Shown here: positions 1 to 12,132 of the stretch, piece by piece
How positions within the stretch are numbered: the stretch's first letter is position 1
Layout of the letters: every line of letters starts with the position of its first letter
Assembly: GCA_017893485.1 (NCBI GenBank)
Contig: CM030365.1
Coordinates: 29,720,289-29,784,288, forward strand
Reading direction: 5' to 3'
Source of the DNA: Hemerocallis citrina
Taxonomy: Eukaryota > Streptophyta > Magnoliopsida > Asparagales > Asphodelaceae
Length of the DNA stretch: 64,000 bases
Made by a program: the position numbers and the translations under genes
Notes under the pieces: generated by a model
The model's input: the letters and a program-made list of their open reading frames with translations, nothing else
Told to the model about the DNA's origin: nothing
Databases searched by the model: none

Positions 1-635
1 CAATTTAAGTACGAAGTTACGCTTTGAAATTTGTGATATTAAAATACACAGTTATTCGAAATAACAAAATTTTTGTTTTTAGAAAACAATTTTATTGAAG
101 ATCCAAAATATAACAAATAATAATCGAAATACACAAAATATTCGAAAATATATGTATAATATAAAGAAAATATAGGCAGAAGAATAATGAATTTTATACT
201 CAATAAAGAGTCAACAAAGGAGGACGACTACAAGGGACGAAAGAAAATAAGAAATCAAAGAATTGAATATGAAGGAAGAGGAACGAGGGGGCACAAGCGG
301 AGAGAGGATATAGCAGGAAAAGAATAACTAGCACGATACTCAAAATGAGTCAACAAATGAAGAAGAATGAAAGAATCAAAGAAATATGTGTACGGAAAGA
401 ACGAAACTATACCCAATAAGGAATCAATAAATGAGAACGACTAAAAGAGACGGAAGAAACAATGAATCAAGGAATCGAATAAGAAGTGATCAAATGAATG
501 GAATAAGACTAGTATCAAGATCAATGTTAATTTATGATTCATTTATACATGCATGGTTGGTGAAATGTTGAGCAGATTCCAGATCGAGCCAAGCTTGTCT
601 AATATATCAGTCAAACTAATACATTAGCCAAACCT
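1..635 (-). other. Leader/internal part of element R, with degenerate repeats
   Basis: This lies on the internal side of the primer site at 636-649 and so should be the 5' leader of element R, read on the minus strand and running out of the window. No gag-like reading frame is visible. From about 200 to 490 a motif like 'atactcaataaagagtcaacaaa' recurs roughly every 110-150 bp in degenerate form, in a purine-rich plus strand. Positions 540-635 resemble the leader of element P (both contain 'aatatatcagtcaaa' and 'attagccaaacc'). The first 540 bases could instead be a further insertion; I cannot tell. Confidence 0.45.
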
Positions 636-649
636 GGGTTCTGATACCA
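636..649 (-). promoter_or_regulatory. Primer binding site of element R
   Basis: On the minus strand this reads TGGTATCAGAACCC, ten bases after the LTR end at 660. TGGTATCAGA is the standard plant retrotransposon site complementary to the 3' end of initiator methionine tRNA. It shows that the LTR at 660-4249 is the 5' LTR of a minus-strand element whose body extends left of the window. Confidence 0.85.
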
Positions 650-1233
650 CTAAAAACTATGTCACGCCCTGCTTCCTAAAAATATAGAATACGAGCACAT
701 AACATTGGCCCAGTGAATGATTTTCTTCATCCATAAGCTGTTTAAGAATCTTTACAACATATCACAGAAATAATCAGAGTCGGAAGCAAAAGTATCAACC
801 AATATGCATAATTGAAACAAGATACCAACAGAAATTTACTTGAAATAAAATACAATATTCTCAAATAAATCAGAGTTTGGACAAATCAAATATCCTGGGT
901 CACATCGCCCAAATACAAAAAAATATCTAAGAAATCAAATACACTTTTATTCAATGTTCAAGCAACAACAATAATAATAATAAAGCAGAATCTTCAGCAC
1001 TAATACATCATCTCGCCAATACCATCTGGCAGTCGTCCATCCTGATCTGTAATTAGTAAATTTGCAGGAGAAGGAGAAAAGAAGAAAACAAGTACCAGTC
1101 AATTGCAAGTCGCGGGTCACAAATAATGTAGGATACAAGCACATGGGGAAACTAACTGATAGCATGGAAGTCAACTAGCATGGTATACTAACAGTACAGT
1201 TGTTTTATGTCAAAGGCAGTGTCATATGGCAAC

Positions 1234-1362
1234 TAACAGTGTCCAGTAACAGTATCAAATAACAGTATCAGTAGTAGTATGTTCAGTGTATCAGTGTAAC
1301 AGTATAACAGTATCAGTCTAACAGTATCAGTCTAGCAGTATCAGTCTATCAGTATCAGCTTT
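1234..1362. repeat. Minisatellite in LTR A
   Basis: About ten imperfect copies of a 10-15 bp unit (variants of cagtatcagtctaa) in tandem. LTRs D (about 43540-43930) and M (about 59390-59520) carry different short tandem units (caggtaacatgta-like) at the equivalent place, so this part of the LTR family repeatedly generates minisatellites. Confidence 0.75.
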
Positions 1363-1527
1363 ATGTTCTTACAGTCTTGTGTGTATTACTAGCTAGGTAG
1401 CACTTCATGCGGCATCCTTTTATCGCATGGTTGCTATATTCAAAACAGTGACGTTTGTAGATTTCATAGGGGATCATACAGGGCAGTATACTTAGGCATC
1501 AGTAATAGCAGCAGTAGTAGTAACATT

Positions 1528-1683
1528 CAGAACCTATTGGTCCTCCTCAGAGTATACCTTCCTATAGGGAAGTGTGCAGTCAAGGTAATCAGTAACAGTA
1601 ACAGTCAGAACCTATTGGTTCTCCTCCGATTATACCTTCCTATATGGAAGTGTACAGTCAGATAATCAATAACAATATAACAG
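1528..1683. repeat. 78-bp tandem duplication in LTR A
   Basis: Two adjacent copies of a 78-bp unit beginning cagaacctattggt and containing 'ataccttcctata', separated by a few substitutions. LTR D has one matching block near 43825-43870. Confidence 0.75.
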
Positions 1684-4249
1684 ATGCTCAGTATGGGAAA
1701 CACGGGCCCCCTTCCAAGTACACATTTCAATAATTTCCAACTACTAGATTTTTTCCTCAAACCCCGTTTTGGTTATTTTTATTATGGTCATCAAACAGGC
1801 ATGAATGTGTAAGAAATAGTGTCAAACGAACATGGTATAATTATTATTAAGTTCAGGAAAACAAATAAACAATCATAGATATTATACAGTCACATAAACG
1901 AGCAAAACAGTGTATATTCATATTCAGGACAGCATGACAGTACAGTACTAAAACAGTGATTCTTGTCGTTACAGAAATGCAAAACTGGATCCGTCAAAGG
2001 ATCTAGAAAATAGACATCCACACGAATACAACGAATATAAATAAGTCATATAGTGCTTCACAACATCATAACTCAAAATAGGTTCGAAAACAGAAAACAT
2101 GTTCAGTCAGAGATCAGAAAAACGAATTCTCAGTCAGAAAAATAGCACCAAAACTTCTCAATTAAATTCAGAAAAAATCTGGGGTATTTCCCTATATGTC
2201 TAGAATCAAAATATAAAGTTTCATAATATTCTAGAAAAATTAGTTTAGTCATCAAAAATAAGAAAACATCAAGAAACGATACTTTGGAAAATCTGGAATT
2301 CCCAATATTATTGTACGAAAACTGAAATATCTCGCAAGCCGTGAAACGAAATCCAAATCCGCCAAAGGGAGATGAAAATAGAAAAAATATATTAACTTTC
2401 TTATTTCATCATACAGAAAAAGGAATCGTAATGAAAATAGGATTCTTTACAGAACAGCTAGCAAAATACAGCACATATAGATTTTATAAACGAGCATGAA
2501 ACATCGCATTAAACTTGTCAATAAAATTGCATAATAAAGAAACACTGACCAAAGTTTAGGATCAAAATAATATGTATAGCATGGTTCTTGAAAATAGTTT
2601 GTTATCAAAATTACTGCAAAACAGAATTTGGAAAAGATCGACACCTCCGTACTAAAACAGCCATAACTCAGTCATACGAAATCAAAATCAAGCAAGGTTA
2701 GAAGGGTTTGAAAATAGACGAAATAATCTAAAACTCATATTTTATACCGAAATTAAGATACTGACTTTATCAGAGTCGGAAACAGCAAAGAAAACAGAAC
2801 AGTGCCAAAATACAGATTTTTTCCCTTAAAACAAAACCAACATAGATTCAACAAAATTGATCCAAACATATCCAAAGTGTCTAAACATTATGATTTAGGG
2901 TTATTAACATGTTCACACCAAATATAACACATGGGTCTCAATCCAAACACAAATTCGTACAAATATTCACATACATGATTAAAAATCATGAATTGGGCGA
3001 ATCCTAGGTTATTTCATATCAAGATTTGTGTCATGAGTCATCTATGACCAAATTATCACAATAGAGATAAAACCCATCAAGAAAAATACAATCTAAGGTT
3101 GTCTCTAGACCCAACTACACTATAGGTGAACTTTTTGACTTATATCAAACAAATGAATTGGAGTACAAGTTACTTGCCTTAAATCGGAATAAAGAACGAT
3201 GAACTCAAAAGTAGGAGTAAAACCCACGAACGAAATCCATGAACTCACGAACGATCCACACGCGCACTCGAGCACGGACAACAAACCCCAAGAGCAAGAG
3301 AGCGCGAGACGGCGGATGGAGAGAAAGTGGGAGAGATGAAGCACGACGCAAAGGTTTGGGAAAAATATAATATGCAGTATGCGGATGAAAAAAAATATGT
3401 ATATAAGGGTATATATATATATAGATGTATATATAATAGGGTTTGGAGAAGGATGAGAGGGTTGCACACAATTGCCGGCTACAGGTAAACAAGGGAAAAT
3501 ATGGGTCGGGTTGGGTATGGTGCTGTCCGGGTGTGGGGCATGATTTCGATAGGTAAATAGGTAAGAAAAAAAAAAAACTGGGGTTATAGATTAGGAAGGT
3601 AGTATGAAGATTTGGTAGGTAATCAGTTTTTAGGTTGATTGGGGGTATATATAATAGGAAAGTAGTAGGTAATGAATATATATTGGGTGGTGAATAAAAT
3701 GGTATAAGGTTTAAAGAAATCGGATCTGATGTAGGATTGGTATTAGGTTAGATAATTATTAGGATTAGGAATAATGGGTATGGGTAGTTAATAGGGTTTT
3801 AATGGGTTAATGGGTACGTATTAGGAAAAAGATAATGGGTTTTAAAATAGACTAGGGTTTAAGAAAAATTCAATAAGGAAAAATGAGTATATAAATTCAA
3901 TAAAATAACAAAAAAATAATGTCTCCAATAAAATGTACTTTGCATTACAAAAAAGTAATTTATACAATTCGTACGTAAAATGGATTTTTTAATAACTAGT
4001 CAACAAAAACAATAATAACAATAATACTAATAAAAGTAATAGTAACAAAATAAGAATTTTTATTATAATATAAAAATCATAGAAAATAGTTGCAAATAAA
4101 TTTATTGATCGAAAACAGATTTTAAAATAGAAGATCCCAAAAAAATACATTTTGACAAAAGAATTTGAAAACCGAAAAAAAATAATTTGCGAAAATTTTT
4201 AAAATACAAAAAATACACCAAAATAAATTTTTGGGAAACAGGGGTTACA

Positions 4250-5137
4250 CATAACCTCTCTCCCATCCATAGAAAATCATCTTGAATCAGAAATTCTGAC
4301 AATTTGCCGATGGAAATCTGCTCTAACATCTTCTGAATCTTAGCATCTGACTTCTAGCTCTAAATTATCTGCTGAATCTTAACTGAGTCAACGATACCCC
4401 CAAGCCTTGCAATACCACCTGATACTTGCCCGATCTAGCTTTTTAGCCAACTTATTCTGCGTCGCAATCAGTCGAGACAGACTGATCTTCTAACTGAGTG
4501 CATCGGCCACCACATTCGCTTTTTCTGGGTGATACTTGATCTCAGGACGAATGTCCTCCAAAACTTCCAACCAACGTCTCTGACATAGATTTAGATCCTT
4601 CTGCTGATAGATGTACTTCAAACTTTTGTGATATGTGTACATGTTGACCTTCTCACCATATACAAAATGCCTTCACTGCTTTAAGGAAAAAATGATAGCT
4701 GCAAGCTCCAAATTATGCTTCAAATAGTTCTTCTCATGAAGACGCAACTGCCTCGACCCATACGCAATGATCTTCTCTTCCTTCATCAGAATGCATCCGA
4801 AACATCTGAAAGATGCATCACTTTAGATATCATAATCCACACCTGCTCGAGGAAACACGAGAATAGGTGTTGTCATCAACTTCTCCATCAGTCTCCGGAA
4901 ACTGACTTCACACTTATCTGTCCATTTGAAATCCATATTGCTCTTTGTCAATCCCATCAACGGAACGACTATCTACATGTAACCTTGAATAAAATGCCGA
5001 TAGTATACTGTCAACCCCAAGAAACTTCAGACTTCCTTCACCGTCGTTGTTCTAGGCCAACTCTGCACCGCCTCAACCTTCTGCAGATCAGTAGCCACTC
5101 CCTCCTTAGAAAGGATGTGACCCAGAAATGCTACCTT
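4250..5137 (-). pseudogene. Element O pol fragment: RNase H to integrase linker
   Basis: On the minus strand this encodes, in broken frames, the end of reverse transcriptase (VAFLGHI, then RSFLGL), Ty3-type RNase H (SDASF, SRQLR.HEKNY, HPEKANVVADAL) and the linker before integrase (ending DDFLWMGERLCV). Several stop codons and frame changes are present, so it is not functional. Its right edge at VAFLGHI is cut by the LTR of element P at 5138. The missing preceding codons (KCELWQSEV) lie at 28004, on the far side of P, joined through the 5-bp target acctt/acctc. The left edge is cut by LTR A. It is therefore the third piece of element O. Confidence 0.85.
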
Positions 5138-6289
5138 TGTCACACCTCCTTCCCTAAAAAATGGAACACAAGCATGTGACATTGGCCCAGCGAATGACTT
5201 GCGTGATCCATAAGCTATTTACCCACTCAACTCAACAATATAAACAACACAAAACAATTGTGCATGGAATAATATCAACCACATGAACAATAATACTTGG
5301 AATAAACAATATGAAATAACCAAATATGATAATCCAACATCTGGAAACAAATAACAATATCCAGGTCATAAGCCCAATATAATAATAAATCCAAACACAA
5401 TCATAATAAGTTTCAATACAATAAGTCCAATAAAATAATAATCAACTAGAAAGCAATAAATCTTTAGAAAGCTTGTTCTCCAATTCCTACAGGTAATTCT
5501 TCATGATCACCTGTGAACACTTCATCTAAAAAGAGAAGAAAAATTATCCTTAAAGCAAGTCATGGACAGCAAGTACAGAAAGCAAAGAACAATGGAATAA
5601 CAATATAACAATGAATTCAATGGATAAATAGGAATCAATAACATAGGATAATAGCAATAATCAATATCAGTGGGAATCGATGCAATAGGTATAAACAATG
5701 ATTCAATATTCGATAACAATATTCAATGGTCGATGTCAATAACACTTAGACAATATTCAATATCAATAGAAATAATGATGTACAATATGCAATGTCGATG
5801 TTGTATCAATTCTTAAGTCTATTAATTTTTAGCATAACTAATGCTCGTACTACTGCATCCCATAACTACAGGTTTATGCATAAAATCAATGTCGTTTAGA
5901 CTAAAGTGGTTGATTCTATAGATCATGTACTCGGCACAATGACAATAATGATAACAATAGTAACACGGGCCATTATAGTAATTTCTTGCACAATGACGAT
6001 AACATGGGCTATTATAACAATTTCTTGCACAATGACGATAACAATATTTTGGGAATAAGGCCCACACGTTTGAGTACAATCACTATATCATCAACTACTC
6101 TAGTAAAACCGTTAACCCCGGTTTGTTAGTTATTTTGTCGATGCAACAATGCAATATGCAATACAGAGACATTTGATGGACGATAGAAACAATAGGAGAA
6201 CAATAGGATGATAACTTGGATAGGACAATTAGAATGATGACAATAGGACATTAGAATCATGCAATACAACATATATACTTAAATTCATA
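5138..6289 (-). repeat. Truncated 3' LTR of element P (LTR B)
   Basis: Matches LTR C from 9534 to about 10684 along its whole length (for example the shared run 'aataatacttggaataaac'), with clear divergence of several percent. Homology stops abruptly after 'aaattcata' and the next base belongs to RNase H coding sequence, so the U3 half of this LTR was deleted together with the 3' end of pol. Confidence 0.88.
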
Positions 6290-7863
6290 GCTTCAAGGTA
6301 ATGCCTCCAAAGCTTATAGGATAATTCTTCTCATGCGGCCTCAATTGCCTAGAAGCATATGCGACAACCCTGCCTCGTCGCATCAAAACAATACCCAACC
6401 CTCTTCCTGATGCATCATAGTGAATTACGAAACCTCCTAATTCAACCGGTATAGTCAACACAGGTGCTGATGTGAACCGATTCTTCATTCAGTGAAGGCT
6501 TCATCATAGAACTCATCCCACACAAACTTCTGATCCTTCCCAGTCAACTTGGTCAATGGTCCAACAATCTTCGTGAAATCTTGAACAAACTTCCTGTAGT
6601 ACCCTGTTAGACAAATAAAACTCCGAACTTGAGATACTGACTTCGGCATCGGCCAATCCTTAATTGTAGAAATCTTGGACGGATCGACAGAAACTCCATC
6701 ACCAAAAATGATATGGCCCAAGAATGCCACACGATCCAGCCAAAACTCACATTTACTAAGCTTCCCATACAGCTGATTCTCCCTCAATGTTTGCAAAACA
6801 GCCCTCAAGTGTTCAACATCCTCATCAGGATTCCGAGAATAGACGACAATATCATCAATGAACACCACAACAGACTTGTCCAGAAAGGGAGAGAAAATCC
6901 AATTCATCAAGCTCATGAACACATCTGGAGCATTAGTAACTCCGAAAGGCATCACCAAGAATTTATAGTGCCCATATCTTGTACAAAAAGCGGTCTTCTG
7001 CACATCCCCGGCTTTCACCTTAACCTGATGGTAACCAAAACAAAGATCCGGCTTCGAAAATATTGAAGTGACTCCCTATTGATCAAATAGGTCATCAATC
7101 CTTGGCAACGAATACCAATTCTTCACTGTGACATTATTCAGCTCACGGTAGAGAACACACAACCTGCGACTACCATCCTTCTTATTGACAAACAGTACCA
7201 GAGCTCCACAAGGCGAAACACTCGACCTGATAAAACCACTATCCAGCAACTCCTGAATCTGCTCCTTCAACTCAGCTAACTCAACAGGAGTCATTCTGTA
7301 TGGAAACTTAGAGATCGGAGCTGTACCCAGCTGAATATCAATACTGAACACCACTTCATGATCTGGTGGTAATCCTGGCAATTCCTCAGAAAAAACATCC
7401 TGAAAGTCTCGTACGACCAACGGTGCAACATCACCATCTGCACAAACTTCTTCCATCGCTCCTGATTCCTGACTTGCCAACTTCTCCACAAAAGCAAGCG
7501 GTGTTTCACCAACACAGAATTCAAATTCCTGATATCCTGGCATTCGGAACACCACTTTCTTCACACGGTAGTCAATTATAGCATGAGTGACACCAAGCCA
7601 ATCCATCCCCAAGATGACATCAAAACAAGAATTGCTGCTGACAATCAGATCGACAACAAAATCAACACCAACTATAACCAAAGGACTCTGCTCACAAATC
7701 TGAGAATACACGACAACACCTCCACCTGCAGTAATGTATCATGCTGCTGACATAGCGCTGCTAGCCAAGTGATGCAATTCGATGAAGCGGGAGGATACAA
7801 AGGAATGCATAGCACCAGAGTCCAAAAGAAAATGAGCAGGAAAGGAATGAACAAGGATAATGC
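6290..7863 (-). pseudogene. Element P protease-RT-RNase H remnant
   Basis: On the minus strand: protease with the active-site motif LLDSGAMHSF (about 7815), a [10 protein letters not shown] motif (about 7610), the RT entry region ([15 protein letters not shown], about 7290), [11 protein letters not shown], the catalytic FIDDIVVYS (about 6860), VAFLGHI (about 6715), and RNase H up to [11 protein letters not shown]. The frame is interrupted by stops after DDLFDQ (near 7080), after FTE (near 6485) and after MSAA (near 7740). Altered residues such as LCVLYRELN for the usual LCIDYRELN show decay. RNase H ends where LTR B begins, so integrase is missing. Role when intact: maturation protease and reverse transcription in virus-like particles. 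Confidence 0.87.
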
Positions 7864-8012
7864 CTTGCAAGGAGTCAAAGATGATAACCCAATATGCAGA
7901 AGCAAAATGCAAGAAACAGACATGAATAGAAGATAATATGACAAAGCAACATAATAGGATAACAAGATAGCAAGGAAAGATAAAATTCAAATGAACACAA
8001 CTAAAGGTATAC
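7864..8012 (-). other. Candidate intron between gag and protease of element P
   Basis: On the minus strand this 149-bp segment starts GTATACC and ends TTGCAAG, is very T-rich, and contains a stop codon. Removing it joins the gag tail (DAETAFGIVA) to the protease lead-in (IILVHSFPAHFLLDSG) in one frame. Related chromoviruses have no spacer of this size here. It could also be a small AT-rich insertion that by chance has GT-AG ends; the tract codes only for hydrophobic residues if read through. Confidence 0.4.
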
Positions 8013-9335
8013 TTGCAACAATGCCAAAAGCGGTTTCAGCATCCTGCGTAGTCAGGTTGTAGGCCTGACCATGACATGCAGGAAGATTACCCCTAGGAGC
8101 GGCTATCCTCTGATCAAAAATCTATCTTTGAGGTGAGAGTGGTGGTCCACCCTGACCACGAGCAAGTACTTTTTGCAGAGCGGAACCTCTAACTAGTCCC
8201 TAGGCCTGTTCCTTGGGCAATCACGAACCATATGGTCGTTACATCCACACATAAGGCACTGGTGGTTGGCTAAACGGCAGTCTTGGTGCATGTGCACAGT
8301 CTTGTGATAGCTGTACAGACCAGGTTCGACCTCTGAACAGTAGGTGGGTACGGCAATGCCCTGATAGGAAGGGACGGAACTGGCCTCCTAATAAGCCCTC
8401 CAGGAGGCCTAACAGTAACATGGTACGGAACGGAATGCTGAATGGCATGCTTCCTCGTAATAGTCTGCTCCTGAATTCTAGCAGCATCCAGGATATCAGC
8501 ATAAGAACAAAGTCGCAGGGCAGCAAGACGATCCTGAATCTCAATATCCAAGCCCAAAAGGAAACGACGGCCTCTATCTTTGTCATTCACCACCATAGAA
8601 GTAGCAAAACGACTTAGTCGGGTGAATTCCGCAGCGTAACGGCCTCTATCTTCGTCATTCGCCACCATAGAAGTAGTAAAATGACTTAGTCTGGTGAATT
8701 CCGCAGCGTACTCGTCCACGATCAAACTCTCCTGATTCAAGACAGTGTTAAGTTTAACGTCGGTACTTTATGAAATAACAACTATAAGCATGATTAAACA
8801 CTACTAGACGAACCTGAGTTAGTGAGACAAACTGTCGTTCCATTTCATTCTTGGTGACATTGGGAAAGAACTTTGGGAGGAAGCTTTCTCGGAAAATGGC
8901 CCAGGAGATGGGGCGCCCTAGCCGTTCCATCTCTGCTCACCACCAGATGTGGGTGAGGTCAATAAGCAGGATGCTCACGGTATCCTCACGATCATCATCC
9001 GCTATCCGAGCTGCATTCAACACCTGCTCAGTCCTGAAAAGACATTACTTGGCTTCAAGAGGACCCCCAGTGCCCGAGAAATTATCTGGATGGAACCTCC
9101 TGAAACCTGCCACATTACCAGGTCTCGATGGTAGCAATCCGGGTGTCGGTACAACACGTTCCGTGTTGGCAGCTTCAAAAGCCACCATCATCATTTCATC
9201 ATGCTCCCACTACATCCGCATCATCAGTTCATTGTGCGCATGCTGCATCTGCATCATCTATGCAACAGTGGGCTCATCAGACTGATCATCCCCAGATTGG
9301 GAAGATGAAGAACCTTTTCTAGCTAAGGTCTGCAA
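8013..9335 (-). pseudogene. Element P gag remnant
   Basis: On the minus strand the region reads, in fragments, a Met-rich start (MMQMQHAHNEL, about 9250), the gag core (FSGTGGPLEA near 9070; EYAAEFTRLS near 8700) and a CCHC zinc knuckle (CLMCGCNDHMVRDC, about 8260-8215), followed by the tail QAYNLTTQDAETAFG. Stops and frame changes, including one in the Met-rich start, show it is dead. A 72-bp in-frame duplication lies in the core. Gag is the capsid/nucleocapsid protein that packages element RNA. Confidence 0.82.
8568..8711 (-). repeat. 72-bp in-frame tandem duplication inside P gag
   Basis: Two adjacent 72-bp copies (starting cggcctctatct at 8568 and 8640) encode the 24-residue stretch beginning YAAEFTRLS twice. 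The copies differ at about six positions, so the duplication is not a recent artefact. It keeps the reading frame. Confidence 0.85.
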
Positions 9336-9440
9336 TAAAAATCAAATGGTTAGCATCCAGATCATGAGTTGGTTATCAATTAACCATGTGATTCCTGTAT
9401 TTCACATACTGTTGAGTCAAACCGGTTAAAATACAAATCT

Positions 9441-9503
9441 GACTAATATATCAGTCAAAGCTAAACATCCATATGTTAGTCATGTTTGACTGATATATTA
9501 GCC
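9441..9503. promoter_or_regulatory. Hairpin in the 5' leader of element P
   Basis: Arms of 19 bases, gactaatatatcagtcaaa (9441-9459) and tttgactgatatattagcc (9485-9503), pair almost completely around a 25-base loop, a few bases from the primer site. The position fits an RNA dimerisation or packaging structure. Element R keeps a shorter version at about 600-631. Confidence 0.5.
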
Positions 9504-9509
9504 AAACCC

Positions 9510-9523
9510 GGGCTCTGATACCA
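9510..9523 (-). promoter_or_regulatory. Primer binding site of element P
   Basis: Minus strand TGGTATCAGAGCCC, ten bases after the LTR end at 9534: complementary to the 3' end of initiator methionine tRNA, the usual primer of chromoviruses and many other plant retrotransposons. Confidence 0.9.
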
Positions 9524-9533
9524 CTAAAAACCA

Positions 9534-12132
9534 TGTCACGCCCCGCTTTCCAAAAATACGAAACACAAGCACGTGACATTGGCCCAGCTAATGACTTGCG
9601 TCATCCATAAGCTGTTTACCCATTAAACTCAACAGTATAAACATTACAAAACAATTGCGCATACAATAATATCAACCACATGAACAATAATACTTGGAAT
9701 AAACAATATGAAATAACCAAATATGATAATCCAACATCTGGAAACAAATAACAATATACGTGTCATAAGCCCAATATAATAATAAATCCAAACACAATGA
9801 TAATAAGTTTCAATACAATAAGTCCAATGAAATGATAATCAACTAGAAAGCAATAAATCTTTAGAAAGCTTGTTCTCCAATTCCTGCAGGTAATTCTTCA
9901 TGATCACCTGTGAACACTTCATTTAAAAAGAGAAGAAAAATTATCCTTAGAGCAAGTCATGGACAGCAAGTAGAGAAAGCAAAGAACAATGGAATAACGA
10001 TATAACAATGAATTCAATGGATCAATAGGAATCATTAACATGGGACAATAGCAATAATCAATATCAATGGGAATTAATGCAATAGGTATAACCAATGATT
10101 CAATATTCGATAACAATATTCAATTGTCGATGTCAATAACACTTAGACAATATTCAATATCAATAGAAACATTGATGTACAATATGCAATGTCGATGTTG
10201 TATCAATTCTTAAGTCTATTAATTTTTAGCATAACTAATGCACGTACTACTGCATCCCATAACTACAGGTTTGATGCATACAATCAATATCGTTTAGAGT
10301 AAGGTGGTAGATTCTATAGATCATGTACTCGGTACGATGACAATAATGATAACAATAGTAACACGGGTCATTATTGCAATTTCTTTCACAGTGACGACAA
10401 CACGGGCCATTATACAAATTTCTTGCACAATGATGATAACAATATTTTGGGAACAATGCCCACACTTCGAGTACAAGCACTATATCATCAACTACTCTAG
10501 TCAATCCCTTAACCCCCGGCTTGTTAATTATTTTATCGATGCAACAATGCAATATGCAATGTATAGATATTAGATGGACGATAGTAACAATAGGATAACA
10601 ATATGACGATAACTTGGATAAGACAATTCGAATGATGACAATAAGACATTAGAATCATGCAATACATCATATATACTTAAATTCATACAATACAATGATA
10701 TAGGAATAATTTATTAAAGAAAAACTGGAAAATTCAATTCTGGACAACAAGTGGTCCGTGAACTAAAATTGAATTTTCCGCAGCTACAAAAATCGAAAAC
10801 CGAATCTGTCAGAAGTTCTGGAAACTAGACTTCCACACGATTCCAACGCATATTCAAAATACAAAATCCGACAAAATTAGCCAGGACAAATACATCATTC
10901 TTTACATATTACATGTTCAAACAGAAAATTGACATCAAGTTGTTATATTCATAGAATGAGCAAAAACTCAATTATAAATTCATCAAAAATATCATTTAGA
11001 CTCCTAAACATGTTAACTATCATTCTGAAATTTATGAGAGCATTATTCTAACATTAATAGGGCTTTTTAATATTTTAAACATGGAAACATGCATGAATCT
11101 GAAATTCTGGAAATAAAATACAGCAGTAGTAAAATCATCATAACTTTTACAATTCAACTCGGAATTTAAAGATCTTAGATGTTCTGGAAAGTAGAGACAT
11201 AGGGATACAACTCTTACTTATTGAGAAAGTTATTTATTTTGAATCAATTACTATGTCACAAATGACAGGTAAAATCCAGACAGCAAGTAACATACAGATT
11301 TTCGATATTTTTCGTGAAATAAAGTGATTTAACATGATGGGTTCCACTTCAATTAGTCAATAAACTTCATAATCAGCATGGTAGGTATAATAGCATGGTA
11401 AACATCATTAAGAATACACACCTATACACTAGATTAACCACACAATTCATCAATCAATTATTTAAGAAATCACCTTGTATTTAATTCTACGACAGTATCT
11501 TTGTGTGATGACTATATGAACAACTCCTATTTCCAATACTATATGAATGCATGAAACATTCGATCTTTAGAATCAACAAAGGCACGATGTTGAGAATATT
11601 TGAGTTAGCTCGTGTATACCCTCAATATACTCAACGAAAGGGAAGAACAATATACAACATGATGAACAATTGGATCTACATGCAAGAATTTTAAAAAAAA
11701 CTTGAATTTGATACAAGCTTCAATTCAAGAGGAAAGTGACTTGCCTTATGGACGATTAATTCGAATACTAAAGAATAACGGGATGAGAATCCTGGAGCAA
11801 CGAACACGAACCGCAACGATACGTTGACACTACGTGCACATGAATCCAATAACAGTAAAGAGACAGCAATGACAGCAGCAAAGAGCAACGACAACAAGGT
11901 TGCTGTCGGCGCTGGAGGTGATGGGCGGGACTGACGGTGGTAGGACGGGGGCATCGGGAGTGCAACGTCGATTGGAGACTGGGCATCGCAGGAAGGCGGT
12001 TGTCGAGGTGGAGGGCGACTGGTTATAGGGTGGCGGTGTCGAAGGATGGATTTAGGTGGGAGATGAAGAGGCAGACGGGGAGAGAGAAAATCCAAGGGGA
12101 GAGAGATTGAGAGACGGCTAGGTTTAGGGTTT
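9534..12132 (-). repeat. 5' LTR of element P, part 1 (LTR C)
   Basis: Begins TGTCACGCCCCGC on the plus strand directly after the primer site and runs to the insertion point of Q at 12132. It aligns with LTR B over its first 1150 bp. The part next to Q (about 11770-12060) is GC-rich with a strong CT bias on the minus strand; the same kind of block occurs in LTRs D and E. The ORFs of 134, 75 and 72 residues there are low in complexity and not credible genes. Confidence 0.88.

Larger units (their letters stand above)
660..4249 (-). mobile_element. 5' LTR of chromovirus-type element R (LTR A)
   Basis: The segment starts TGTCACGCCCTGCTTCC and ends ACAGGGGTTACA on the plus strand, so on the minus strand it is a TG...CA LTR of about 3.6 kb (TGTAACCCC...GGGCGTGACA). 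A primer site follows it at 636-649. Its right edge cuts directly into integrase-linker coding sequence of element O, which reads up to ERLCV and then stops matching. Related LTRs in the window are B, C, D, E and M; the block around GGGCCCCCTTCCAAG at about 1705 is shared with D and, inverted, with E. An AT-rich stretch at 3400-3440 could contain the promoter TATA. Short ORFs inside are not credible genes. Confidence 0.85.

Noticed and set aside
4715..5179. 154-codon plus-strand ORF
   Set aside because: It lies opposite recognisable RNase H/RT coding sequence of element O and runs across the LTR boundary at 5138.
5822..6079. Repeated short ORFs shared at 5822-6079 and 10247-10552
   Set aside because: They are the same LTR sequence in B and C; the Tyr/Cys-rich translation is from short AT/CAC-rich repeats and not conserved as protein.
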